Source of the DNA: Vermamoeba vermiformis
Lineage: Eukaryota; Tubulinea; Echinamoebida
Reading direction: 5' to 3'
Length of the DNA: 64,000 bases
Assembly: GCA_045837725.1 (NCBI GenBank)
Contig: JBEWZL010000118.1
Span: 1 to 64,000 of the forward strand
Of the stretch, positions 36,364-47,030 are shown piece by piece. Made by a program: the position numbers and the translations under genes. Numbering within the stretch: position 1 is the stretch's first letter; every line of letters starts with the position of its first letter. The notes beneath the pieces are model-generated. The model worked only from the letters and a program-made list of their open reading frames with translations. It made no database searches and was not told the origin of the DNA.

Positions 36364-38167
36364 TTAACGAGGGGTGTTGTTTCTATCGTAGATAGCTTGA
36401 GCCATATCCTGTTGCAAAGTAGGATTGTCTTGGATCAAGTCAGCGATCGAACCCAAAGTGTAAGTGACGATAGTAGGGTTTTTGACGATAGTTGCAACCC
36501 AATCTCTCCATTGATCAGGCTCGTACAAAGCAGGGTTACCACCGAGCAAGCGAGTGTTTTCAGAGCTGTTCTCGCTGTAGCGGATCTGCAATTGGCGTCT
36601 GAGGTCCTCGCGCATCTGGTTGAACGAGAAACCGAAACTGATGCCACCACCGCCAGCATCACGCTTAGTGTCACGCATGTTACCGTCGTTGATACCAATC
36701 TTAGCACGTTTGCCTAAATTGCCACATTAACACAGGATCTTCTAAGAACTAGCAGATGTGACTTACCAGGAGCAGAAGGGACGGCAGTGGTGCGAGTAGG
36801 AAGCTTAGTGCTGGGAGTAACATCTTGAGTAGGGTCATTGGTGGGAGTGTTAGTAGCAGGAGCATCGCTCTTGGGGGTAGTTCCGTAGCTGAAAAAACAA
36901 ATCCGTTAGTTCAACTCTTTAACATCATATCTCGTTACTAATGAGCCACGCGAATATAATAGAATATTTATATTGTCTTTAGTGCTTACCTGAAAGAAAT
37001 ACCGAATTGGGTCTTGACGTAATCCTCATCGAGCTTGGTGAAGTTGCGGATGTCGGCCAACTCTTCACGGCGAACAGTACCACCCAATTGGGCTTGCATG
37101 ACGTAGTGAGTACCGAAGTAGTCGAAGAATTGGAAGAATCTAACATATAAGGTTAACGCAAAGTGCAAAAAAATTCGGCCGATCTGCCGATCAGCAGCGG
37201 ATGACTCGAGACTTACTGAGCCTTAGTCGCTTCAGAATAACGAGGCAATCTTCTTAAGAACTCGCGGCAAGCATAAGATTGCTTCAACAAGAATGGAGGG
37301 AACAACTTGACGTCGTAGAAGATGTGTTGCTGCTCGGTAACACCGTATCTGTAGTTGCGGTTGTCTTGAGTGAAGCTAAACCGATAGACATTAGTCATAT
37401 GCTCGCATACACTTATAATCTGATAGATAAAGCGTGATTGGATGCAAGGTCATACCGAATCTGGCGAGTCTCCTTGGTGTTAGTGAACGAGAACATGTTG
37501 CCCAAGTTCAAGCTGATACCAGTAGAGCGAGCCTTGGTAGTACGGAACTCGTCGACAGTGTTGAACACCTATATTATTACACGTAATTAGCATCGGTAAA
37601 CATTTAGACGTTTGGCGTGTGTCAAATCTATCCGAGCCAAATTTTCATTATTAATTATTCGGAATTCAAATATTAGCCCTTTGCAATTAAAAAATAGTAT
37701 ATGGCTACATTTAAAGCCAAACTACTAATACTGCGAGTCTACGGTGTGGATTTGAATAAAAAAGTAACAAATTTCGCTCGCAACCAAATCAATTAATATA
37801 GTTAATTCGACCCGCAAATAATATTCTATTATGATAATTGAGAGCCTTAAGATGAGGCGCAAATAATTTCAAAGCCAAAGAGGTTCTAGAAGCAACTTAC
37901 ATTGGTTGTTCTGTTAACGAAGGTATCAGGAGTAGAGATAGAGTCAATCTCCATAGGAATCTCGTAGTCCTTATCATCATAAGGAGAGGTGAAGGTTTTG
38001 CCCAACCAAGTCAATTCGATGGGAGACATCTTGAGTTGCATGGTGACAAGATCGAAACCAATGCCAATCTTGTCGACACCGCGGAGCTTAGGGGCGGGTT
38101 GACCTCCATCAAATTGAGCCAAAGCACAGGCCACGAAAGAAACAAATAACAATGTGCGGAGTTGCAT
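36364..38167 (-). CDS. Secreted MACPF-domain protein
   Basis: Six or seven exons, about 390 residues. Signal peptide MQLRTLLFVSFVACALA, cleaved near QFDGG. The MACPF signature is present as YFGTHYVMQAQLGG, followed by the expected C-terminal part NTRLLGGNPALYEPDQWRDW and TIVTYTLGSIADLI. The domain appears complete; an exon encoding a Thr/Pro-rich stretch (TPKSDAPATNTPTNDPTQDV) is inserted between the signature and the last third. No lipid-binding C2 or EGF domain follows: the protein stops about 20 residues after the MACPF fold. Members form membrane pores or act in adhesion and development. In a phagotroph, action on ingested prey is a reasonable inference and not shown here. Confidence 0.82.
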
Positions 38168-38856
38168 CTTGGAACGTTGGAGACTGTTGGATTAGGACGC
38201 TAGAATTCGCTGGATCGAATTCAAGGTGTGGTCTCTAGGTGCAAAAATAAGTAAGTTTGAACAGGAAAAAATATCGATTTTGTTTTTACCTTGCAACTGT
38301 CAAACATGTTTTTTCCATGTTGACATTTGTCTGTCCGGTGATTCATTGGACGGATCCCATTTAAATTCACACCTTGTACGCGATTAGCGCCTATAGTAAA
38401 GTGTCAAACAATGCTTACGGGTGAAAAACTTGCTTACTGAAAGGTTGGTGCCATTCCGATTTCGTACAAGCCCGTTTGGTGATCTGATTTGAAGTCGCTT
38501 GAAACCGCAGTATGGTGCTATGATACGTATTTGATGACGTTTTCAAGCTTACAGTAAGCGTGCGAGTGCATTTTTGAGTACGTTTTGATTGACATAATTG
38601 ACGTTGTCTCGCTTCGTGATCTGGTTTAACCGGTTAAATTGCAGCTCATGGTGCAATATAATCTGTTTTGTGCAACATGTACAACAGATCACGTAGCATC
38701 CCATCGTTCGCACGAACTGAGGCTCGTCTTATCTTGAATAGTAGCGTCAGTCGTTTCCGTGGCTATCCTTGATAACTAACGTAATTACGGCCATTATGAT
38801 GGTAATTGAGTTGAATTGGACAATCCAACACTAACCTATTAACGGCTATTGAGTTG
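38168..38856. other. Spacer between acyl-CoA synthetase end and MACPF start
   Basis: Holds the MACPF promoter. A perfect 14-bp palindrome with AACCGGTT core is at 38625-38638. No coding frame with family resemblance. Confidence 0.45.
38625..38638. promoter_or_regulatory. 14-bp palindrome with AACCGGTT core
   Basis: TTTAACCGGTTAAA, about 460 bp upstream of the MACPF start. It has the same core as the palindrome in the promoter of the small ubiquitin-fold gene. Confidence 0.4.
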
Positions 38857-41625
38857 TCACTTGGTCTTGTTCTTCCGTCTCTCCCTCTCCATGTCTCGAA
38901 GCACATTTCGCTGGATCTTGCCTGTGGTTGTCATAGGCAGCTCTTTGACGAATTCAATTTCGCGCGGGTACTCATATGCTGCGAGGTACTTCTTAACGTG
39001 CTCTTGCAAACTCTTTTTAAGCTCGGCATCCTCGACGGTACCTAATTTAATTCAGTTCGTTAGTTTGGGACCGCGATGAACAGTTATTGCGCTAGCATGC
39101 ATAATAATTGAATACCTGGCTTCAGTACGACGAATGCCTTAACGATTTCTCCGCGGGTTTCGTCGGCTACTCCAATAGCAGCAGAGAGTGCTACGGCTGG
39201 ATGGCGCAGCAAACAATTTTCAATTTCAGAAGGACCTGCGAGTATAGCATAATTAATACGCATTACGTATTACGATGTTTGAGGAGGTTATCGCCTCATT
39301 AGCGATGAAATACCTATCCGATAACCAGAGCATTTAATAACGTCGTCAGATCTGCCCACGAACCAAAAATAGCCTTGTTCGTCCTTCTTTCCTAAGTCGC
39401 CAGTAACTAGCCAATCACCGACGAACTTCTTTTTCGTCGCTTCTTCATTTCTCCAGTATTCCAAAAACATAACCGGATGTGGCCTTTTGACCGCAATGTT
39501 ACCCGATTGTCCTGCTGGCAATACTTTGCCCTGGCATATCATTAGACTATAGTCAGCGTTGCATATATTTTCTTACTTTATCGTCAATAATATCGACAAT
39601 GGCGCCGGGTGTAGGACGGCCAATAGATCCGGGTCGAACATCCATAATCGCCGAGCAATTGCCCAACAACAGGTTAGCCTCTATAACGATAGGTTAGCGC
39701 TTCGTATACTAGATGGCAGTGTAAGGTTGTGCACGTACCAGTTTGTCCATAGAACTCGTTGATGGTCACCCCGAATGTCTTCTTTCCCCAGTCGAGCAAC
39801 TCTTGTCCGAGACTTTCACCACCGCTGCCAATGCTGTACATGAATTTGCTTGGCGGAATGTTGTGTTGTCTCATCAACTTGAGTGCTGTGGGTGGCATGA
39901 ACGCGTGTCTTACTTTGTGTTTCTCCATCAACTCGAAGCTGAAAGTGCATAATGTGAGTCACTATTAGCTATCTAAGTCGCGCTTAACGTACACGAAGTT
40001 CGGGTCGAATTTACGCTTCGATCGATAGGCTAAGACGGGAACACCGTGATGCAGAGAAGGTAACAAGACGTCGATTAAACCGCCTATCCAGGCCCAATCC
40101 GCAGGTGTGTAGAACAACAGCGAGTCATCGTTGTGCTTCGGAAATAGATTGTGAGGGAATTCAACTCCGGGGAGATGTCCCAACAGTACACGATGTGCGT
40201 GAAGGGCGCCTACAAAGCGGGTCAGAAAATTATTTGGAGGTGCTATTAATTGTTTACCTTTTGGAGGACCAGTAGTACCCGAGGTGAATATAATAATGGC
40301 TGGATCTTCGCTCGATGTTTTCATCGTCGTGAATCTGTACGGCATCTCCGTGATCAACTCGTCAAACTTGACGATCAATTTGCCAGCTGCTTTCAATCTA
40401 CGAATATGGACATAAGATAAAGCAAGTTATAATCAAAGCTTACGTCTCCATAGTGCGTCTATTTAATCCCGTGGAGCTGTAATCTGTAACGACAATAGTT
40501 TCCAAATTAGGCAGCTCATGGCTTAGCTCAGCGACTTTTTGCAAGTCCTCAGCGTCAGTTATCAATATTCTGCAGCAAATAGCCATTAGCTCAAAGAAAA
40601 AAAAGAAAAAAGGGCTCGCGGACCTCGCGTACGTACCTAGCCTCGCTGTTATTCAATCTGAATTTGATAGCTTCGTGGCCAAACTGCGTAAACAAAGGGA
40701 TAGCAATGCAGCCTATTTTATACGCTGCGATGTGGGAAATCACTAACGGAGAACTCGATGAGAATATACTCCCAACTTAGTAAAGGATCCGCTCTCACTT
40801 ACCAGTTTGAGGGCTCTGCGTCAATAAAATGCCTATTCTATCTCCTTTTTTAGCGCCATACTTTTCCTGCAGAATGTAGCCCAGTGCATCAGAGTACTAG
40901 CATTAAAAAGTTAGTTCAACGAATTGAGTGGATTGGCGCGGCGTGCGAGGTACCTTCTTTAGTTGATTAAAGTTCAAGTTGATTGTTCTGCCCGACTCAT
41001 CTTCATATATGATGGCTGTATTAGCGCCGTAGCTATATAAAGAAGAATAATTAGCGAATTGAATGTTGCTGAGCTGCTTAGTCTACATGCTCGCGTCCAA
41101 AGTACTTACCCATTCCTGATATGCTTATCACATATATCATCGCCGATATTATAGTACTCGGGAATATCCCACTTGAATGCTGAATAGATATCTTCGTAGC
41201 TTTTGCCTTGTGGTAGAAGCGGGAAGCGTTTGGGAGCTAAAAATAGGCAATATATTAGAAATTATGTTATCGCGTAGTCGATGTGCTGCAAAATGCTCTG
41301 TCTTAGCAATTTGTTAAAGCAAGCTATCAATGCATCTATTTTATTTACCTTGACTTGCCAATTTTCGTCTCCTCTGAGAGCGCAATGAAGCCGAGGGAAC
41401 AGCTATTCTAGAATGATATTTAAAATTAGATTAATATTTTGCCTTGTATGAAAAGATAACAAGATAAAAAGAAATCTGGCCAGATTCGTCCCAAAAGACA
41501 CTAAGGCGGCATCCTATTTACCTCGTGCCCAACACGCGTTTAAATATTCCTATTGCCAATAAATATTAGTCTAAGGCACTGGAATGGTTTTTCTATTGAT
41601 CCGTACTTGACCCAAAAGATAGCAT
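38857..41625 (-). CDS. Mitochondrial acyl-CoA synthetase (ANL superfamily)
   Basis: About twelve exons, roughly 600 residues, a usual size. Exon 1 (MLSFGS) splices at A|GTACGG to [20 protein letters not shown] then QRRRKLASQ, an Arg/Ser-rich, acid-free leader typical of mitochondrial import. Motifs in order: [23 protein letters not shown]-binding P-loop [23 protein letters not shown]; the NEFYGQTG motif; [10 protein letters not shown]; the hinge [31 protein letters not shown]; and the acylation lysine motif [12 protein letters not shown]. All catalytic positions are present. The pattern is closest to AMP-forming medium-chain/propionyl-type (ACSM) synthetases, making acyl-CoA from fatty acid, ATP and CoA for beta-oxidation. 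The chain length cannot be told. Confidence 0.88.
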
Positions 41626-41821
41626 TGCGGCTAAGCAAGAATGATAGCGTCAAGAATATAATATACTGCTATTTAAAATGCGTAATTGTTGTCTCTGTTC
41701 TTGATCTGGTGCGTAAGTGCTAAAACGGTCAAAAAAGATTTTATTACATTTTCTGCTAGAGAGCGACACAAAAGCTTCGTACTTGTACATATACACGCTC
41801 ATTTATTAGTATAACTTGCAA

Positions 41822-42049
41822 ATGTGCCATACCGTCACCGTTGTTTTGGTATCTGCTTTCTTTGGTCTCGTGGCCGCTGCTGGCGCTATTATCTTTGCAA
41901 ACTTCATTGGAGAAGGATTTGATAATCAATTAATATTGTTGATTATTGGCATTGTATTAATGGGCATTGGTGCTGCTGGATTGTTCGTCTTGTTGATGAT
42001 CTGCTGTAGGTTCACTTGTTGCGATAGGTCAACAGCGATAGTCGATTAA
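41822..42049 (+). CDS. Small two-TM membrane protein
   Basis: 75 residues from the first ATG at 41822. Two hydrophobic helices, VTVVLVSAFFGLVAAAGAII and LILLIIGIVLMGIGAAGLFV, are joined by FANFIGEGFDNQ. A Cys-rich short tail follows (MICCRFTCCDRSTAIVD), which could be palmitoylated. A GTAAGT lies a few bases past the stop and an acceptor at about 42243, then AATAAA at 42308, so the 3' UTR may be spliced. No family recognised. Confidence 0.55.
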   Translation: MCHTVTVVLVSAFFGLVAAAGAIIFANFIGEGFDNQLILLIIGIVLMGIGAAGLFVLLMICCRFTCCDRSTAIVD

Positions 42050-43366
42050 ACAATGTAAGTACATATTATATAACATATTTATAAAGCGTAAATAATATTT
42101 CATGATTCGGTTGCGAAATTGAAATTATTCGATTTTCGAATCCTCGCAATAAAAAGATTCTGTTTGCAAACTGCGATATTTAAAATAATTTTCGACGTAA
42201 AGATTATTAGAGCCATTACATGACGCTGTTTTATTTATTTACAGGACTAATCAATATTTTATTTTAGATTTAACGAAAACTTGCCTTGTAGTAGTATAGC
42301 TGATTAGAATAAACCATGTAATATATTTCCGCTCCAAACATTCGGTCAACTTTATACTCGACTGAAGACCAGGCACGAGGCCTTTTCGTATCCAATAACG
42401 TGAGTACGTTTACGTTTTTACACCTGAATTACTTTGTTTACGCTCTTCCAATTAAAATCGAAGAAATTGTAGTCTTCAAAATGATACAGAGGCCTAGGCA
42501 ACCATCGTAAAGCGGTCACGAGCGTTGCGTGAAAAACAAGAGATCGTGTTCGTGAACAGATTCAAGTGACACATTTGGCTTATTACCGTAAGACAATATG
42601 CAACCAAGTTACTATGTATGGAGTAGAAGGCACGTGCTTCGTTGAGCATAACTCCTTATTAAGTATATTTATTGTGTGTTCGAAAAAAAGCTTGAAACAG
42701 ATCGCATCTCGCAGCAACGTAAAATGTCGATTGACGGTTACTCGCCAAACTAAACTTCGTAATACAATAATAATGTAGTATAGTAAATAGATAGGAGACT
42801 AGTCGGGTCTTCGCGCGTGGTTGTGTATAAATGTTCGTTGTTGGGAGCCAAGTTTTATTGCAAAGTTGAGCCACGAAGCACCAAAGCGAACAAATTGTAT
42901 TTGTTTAATTAGTGGCCAATATTAATATTCATTGTGCGAGGACTTGATCTATTTGCAATAGTTGGAAGGAACGTCTCTTAACTGCCTTCCGAATTGGTGC
43001 TTGTTTCATAAAACTTGTATAAGAAATCGTAATTACAGTTAATAATATTTAAACACGTAAGTAGAAAGTAAATGAACTGGTGCGCGAGGAGATATTAAAT
43101 CTGGATGGATTAACCATAAATTTTTATTTTTTGATTGCTCAATGAGATTAACATCGCATTAATATTCCATAATGTTTTTAGTCCAAATTAATACAGATTT
43201 TAATTGCGGTTAAATTTGGTTTCAGTTTACGACCCAGGCGGTATTTTTCACCAGATTAAAGTTGTAGATCTCCTCGGGCTACAAGCGAGCATCGCCACCA
43301 TATTTTAATTATAATCGTATTATTTATTTATCACCAGAGTACAGGTATTGATTTTGTTTCTGTAGC
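42050..43366. other. Long spacer, no confident gene
   Basis: The first 260 bp look like the UTR of the two-TM gene and the last few hundred the promoter of the HEAT-repeat gene. Frames of about 70 codons on either strand (42566-42874) overlap and show no protein-like pattern. One CACGTG is present at about 42632. A non-coding RNA cannot be excluded. Confidence 0.4.
42308..42313 (+). terminator. AATAAA polyadenylation signal
   Basis: Downstream of the small two-TM gene, after a putative 3'-UTR intron. It probably ends that transcript. Confidence 0.4.
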
Positions 43367-46300
43367 ATGTCGAAATCCGAGTTTATTTTTGGTGCTGACG
43401 GAGACGAGGACGAAGGTAAGCATTTTATACTATTTAAATGACCTATTATCATAAAAAAGAGCTTTGGCGCAAATAAGAATCGATCCCAATAGCGCCAATA
43501 ACACGATCGGCTTTTTAGTAAATTTTTTCTTTTATTCTCGAATAATTGCCATCATTTAGTGCATATTGCTAGTCAGCAAATATAGGCTAATATAATAATA
43601 TTATTATAGATCAAGACGAATTTGTCATTGACGATTCTTTGGACACACTCGATCGCATAAAATTGTACATTAAAAGTGATCTTGTTCTCCACAGGTAAGA
43701 ACCTCCATATAATATTTATAATGGCTCCATATTGAGCATTATATATTCATATTTTTAATTTTGCTACACGGCGGAATGAGCTTCGGCCGAACAATGCCAA
43801 TATTCCATATACCGACAAGATCTGTTCGCCTTGGCTTTAACTTACCTGTTTGACGTCGAGCATTAACCGATTTTTTACCGATAGATTGTATTTGGTGCGC
43901 GATCTGGCCGAAAGTGCTCGAGAGATCGGATTTGAAGCCACAAACGAACATTTATTGCCTATTTTTGATGATTTGAAGCTTGATCCGGAGCCTCCCGTCC
44001 GTCAGGCATTTGTTGAGCAATTGCCAAGCATTTGTCGATTCTTCAAAGAGGTACGTGCTACAAAATTGAATTTCAGTTCGCTATATTTTTAGCATCCTTG
44101 GATCAAATTTAAAAAATATTACAAATTGGTCCTAACGATTTATTAATGCGATTATTGCTATTTTTCAGTTAATTATCTTTTTTGGAGCGAGTAAATCTTT
44201 TCTAACGTGTGCATCCGAATTTAGCAAGGAGATGATGGCTACAGACGATTTCTCGAGAAATTATTGCCTATTGTGGCTACATTTGCTACAGACTTGAACC
44301 CGCAAGTACGTCAATCAGCTATGGAGACCTTGGTCGAGATCGGTCAAATCGTTGAACGAGCAGATCTTGCCCAACACGTGCTGCCAATTGTGCGAAATAT
44401 GGCACGCGATAACAATGAAGAAGAGCACCGCGTACAAGCAGCACAATTGATCAACGAGTTGGCACCTTCACTCGAGGCACCTTTGTTGGACGAATTTGTC
44501 GTGCCGCACGTGCAATTGTTGACCGGTGATCCCATGTTCCGCGTGCGCAAAGCCGTCGCGAGCAACTTGGGCAATGTTTGCACCTCACTGGGCGTCGACA
44601 AGACTTCGGAATTCATCGTAAGTACCGAGCCTTAGACAGGTAGAGTTGTGAACCTGGTGTCTCACGATCTATTTTTAGCTCCCGTTGTTTGTGAAGCTCG
44701 CAAGTGACGAGATCTGGGGTGTGCGCAAAGCGTGTGCTGAGAGCTTGGTGAACATTTCTGAGAACGTCACTGCCGAGAACAGAAAGAAGACTTTGACCTC
44801 CGTGTTCGAGTCTTTGGCTGAAGATGTAAGTCGTCGTGTGATTGGTCATTGCAATTCATGAACGAGGTTTAATTAACGCTAAAAATAGCCTTCACGTTGG
44901 GTCCGTAACGCTGCGTATCAAATCTTGGGTCCGTTCATCGCCACTTTCCCTGGTGTTGACGTAAGTTCTATTATTCGTGAACGAGGTTACTTTCAGTGAA
45001 ATACTTAGTGCTCGGCAGGTGTTCCAAATATGGTATTAACTGGTGAAATTTCAGGTCACTGACTCGTTGCTGGGCTATTACAAAAACATGGCCGAGGACA
45101 GCAAAGACACCAAGTTCACCGACAGCGACAACGTGCTGTACTGCGCCTTCAACTTCCCTGCTGTCTTGCTCACGCTCGGTCGAGGTCGTTGGATCGAACT
45201 GAGCGACCTGTACGCCAAACTGGTCAAAGATCTGCAGTGGAAAGTACGCAGGACTTTGTCGTTCTCTTTGCACGAAGTCGCAAATATTCTTGGTACTGAA
45301 CTCACCGAGGAGCATTTGCTGAGCACTTTTGAATTGTTCTTGAAGGATCTTGATGAAGTAAGTAACCTCGATCTCAAAAATTTTATTTTTATTTTTTTTC
45401 TATTTATCTGAACTATTGGAATATACTTATTAATGCTCTGCGGTGATGGTATTAATTTTAAATAATTTTTAGGTCAAGGTTGGAATTATTGCTCATTTGA
45501 CTCAGTTCTTTGGCGTCTTGTCTCAAAAGAGCCGCGAACAGTATCTGTATATTTTGACTGAAATTCAAAAAGACAGCGTCAACTGGCGATTCAGGAAGTT
45601 AATAGCGAAGTAAGTCTTATTCAATCAAGTCGAAAATTAAATTTCAGATCTGTTCGATCTCGCGAAACTAATCGAAATTTTTCTCGTTAACAGACAAATG
45701 GGAGAGTTAAGCGAACTGTATTTAAATAGCATCAACAACAATAACACCAACACTAATGCCGAAACACCTAAACCAAGCGAAAACAAAGAAAAGACCGAGG
45801 AAGACGAGATCCGCGAAATTGAAAAGAGTTTGATGCCTCAAGCACTGCCTCCGGGTGATGTTATCGTCTCTGTCACTTTGGCTCTACTTCACGACTCTGT
45901 TGCTGCGGTTAGAAAGGCTTTGCTTAAAGGAGTAAGTCAAAATTTTAATCCAAGATCCGCTCTTTTTTTTAGGATAAAATTCTTAAAAAAGGGTCCCCCT
46001 AAGATTCTAGCGAGTTATTTGACTCGTATTAACGACTATTACATTAGATTGGTAAAATTATAAATATTGTGGATAAACTGCCCGAGAAGAGGAAGGTATT
46101 CTTGGACGAAATTAAATCATTGGTCGACAGCAATGTTTATCAGACGAGGCAAATGTAAGTACTTATTGCATTCATTATTATGCACCATATTAGATGATAT
46201 TCAATTCCTCTGGCATCATATTTTAATTCTATCGAAATTTTTCGATCCGCTTTAAAACGACGGATCTGCATCAAACCGACAAACCTTTATTGACCTTGCA

Positions 46301-46670
46301 CTACAATAGGTATGGAACTATTGCCGAGCACTCTGTAACGCACGTGTCGGCCGAATTATTCGAAGCAGAGTTGTTGCCCTTATTGTTGGAGAAGGCGATG
46401 GTCGATCCAGTTCCGAACGTCCGAATTACTGCTGCTCGCGCGATGAAAAAATTATCCGAGCATGGTAAGTGCTTCAAGGAGAATACTAGCACTAGAGTAT
46501 GAGCTAATTTTCATGAATTAGAACCGTTTTCAAAGAACAGTAAAGTCATGGATGCGGTCGAGACACTCAAAAAGGACAAAGATCGCGACGTCATCTTTTA
46601 TTCTGGCGGTGATCCTCCTCCACGAGGTCGACCAATTGATGAGCCTTTGTTACCTGAGGAGGTGAGTTGA
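43367..46670 (+). CDS. PPP4R1: Protein phosphatase 4 regulatory subunit 1-like HEAT protein
   Basis: About thirteen exons. HEAT repeats fill the protein: LDTLDRIKLYIKSDL; HLLPIFDDLKLDPEPPVRQA; EIWGVRKACAESLVNIS; PSRWVRNAAYQILGPFIATF; CAFNFPAVLLTLGRGRWIEL; LQWKVRRTLSFSLHEVANIL. These blocks match animal PP4R1 (for example NVWGVRKACAE, DPSRWVRQAAFQSLGPFIS, MQWKVRRTLAFSIHELAVIL) better than the PP2A A subunit. The long acidic insert of animal PP4R1 between the two HEAT halves is almost absent. An acidic Asn/Thr-rich loop (NNNNTNTNAETPKPSENKEK) sits later. The C-terminus ends DRDVIFYSGGD then PPPRGRPIDEP. The expected role is a scaffold binding the PP4 catalytic subunit. Start ATG 43367, first in frame. 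Confidence 0.88.
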
Positions 46671-47030
46671 AATGGAAAAATGTTTACGCTTTGACTTTTA
46701 TTGACCGAATTCTCGCAGCGAAACTCAAAGTGACAAGACTAAACGGAATTTAAAACAAAACGACAATTCGTGTAGTAAGTGCAATAAAACAAACGTTAAA
46801 CTCGAGCTTGGTTTATCAAGGGATTTACCGATCAACGACACGCATCAAAGGACATGCCACAGGGTGTGTAGAACTATTCCTTTCCGTGTGTCTCGGGCAG
46901 CTAATGGGAATTCAAAGCGACTGGTCTTAGACCAGTGGCTGGCTTTGAATGTTGAATAGCTAGGTCGTGACTGTGCCAGAAACTTCCAAAACAGGTCGTG
47001 CCTTTTCTGAACTACGGCCATTTTCGATGC
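46671..47030. other. Convergent intergenic region
   Basis: Lies between the 3' ends of the PP4R1-like gene (+) and an F-box gene (-). It holds a strong nested hairpin at 46910-46950 and nothing else recognisable. Confidence 0.5.
46910..46950. terminator. Nested inverted repeat between convergent genes
   Basis: Outer arms ATTCAAAGC (46910-46918) and GCTTTGAAT (46942-46950) enclose inner arms ACTGGTCT (46920-46927) and AGACCAGT (46929-46936) around one T. Symmetry makes it work on both strands, so a bidirectional transcript end or a structured RNA is possible. Confidence 0.4.

Noticed and set aside
42566-42874. Overlapping 70-codon frames on both strands
   Set aside because: Composition is not protein-like, frames overlap in antisense, no start context or poly(A) signal.
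43367-46670. PP2A scaffold A subunit
   Set aside because: Blocks such as EIWGVRKACAE, PSRWVRNAAYQILGPFI and LQWKVRRTLSFS match PP4R1 more closely, and the regular 15-HEAT PP2A-A pattern is not kept.
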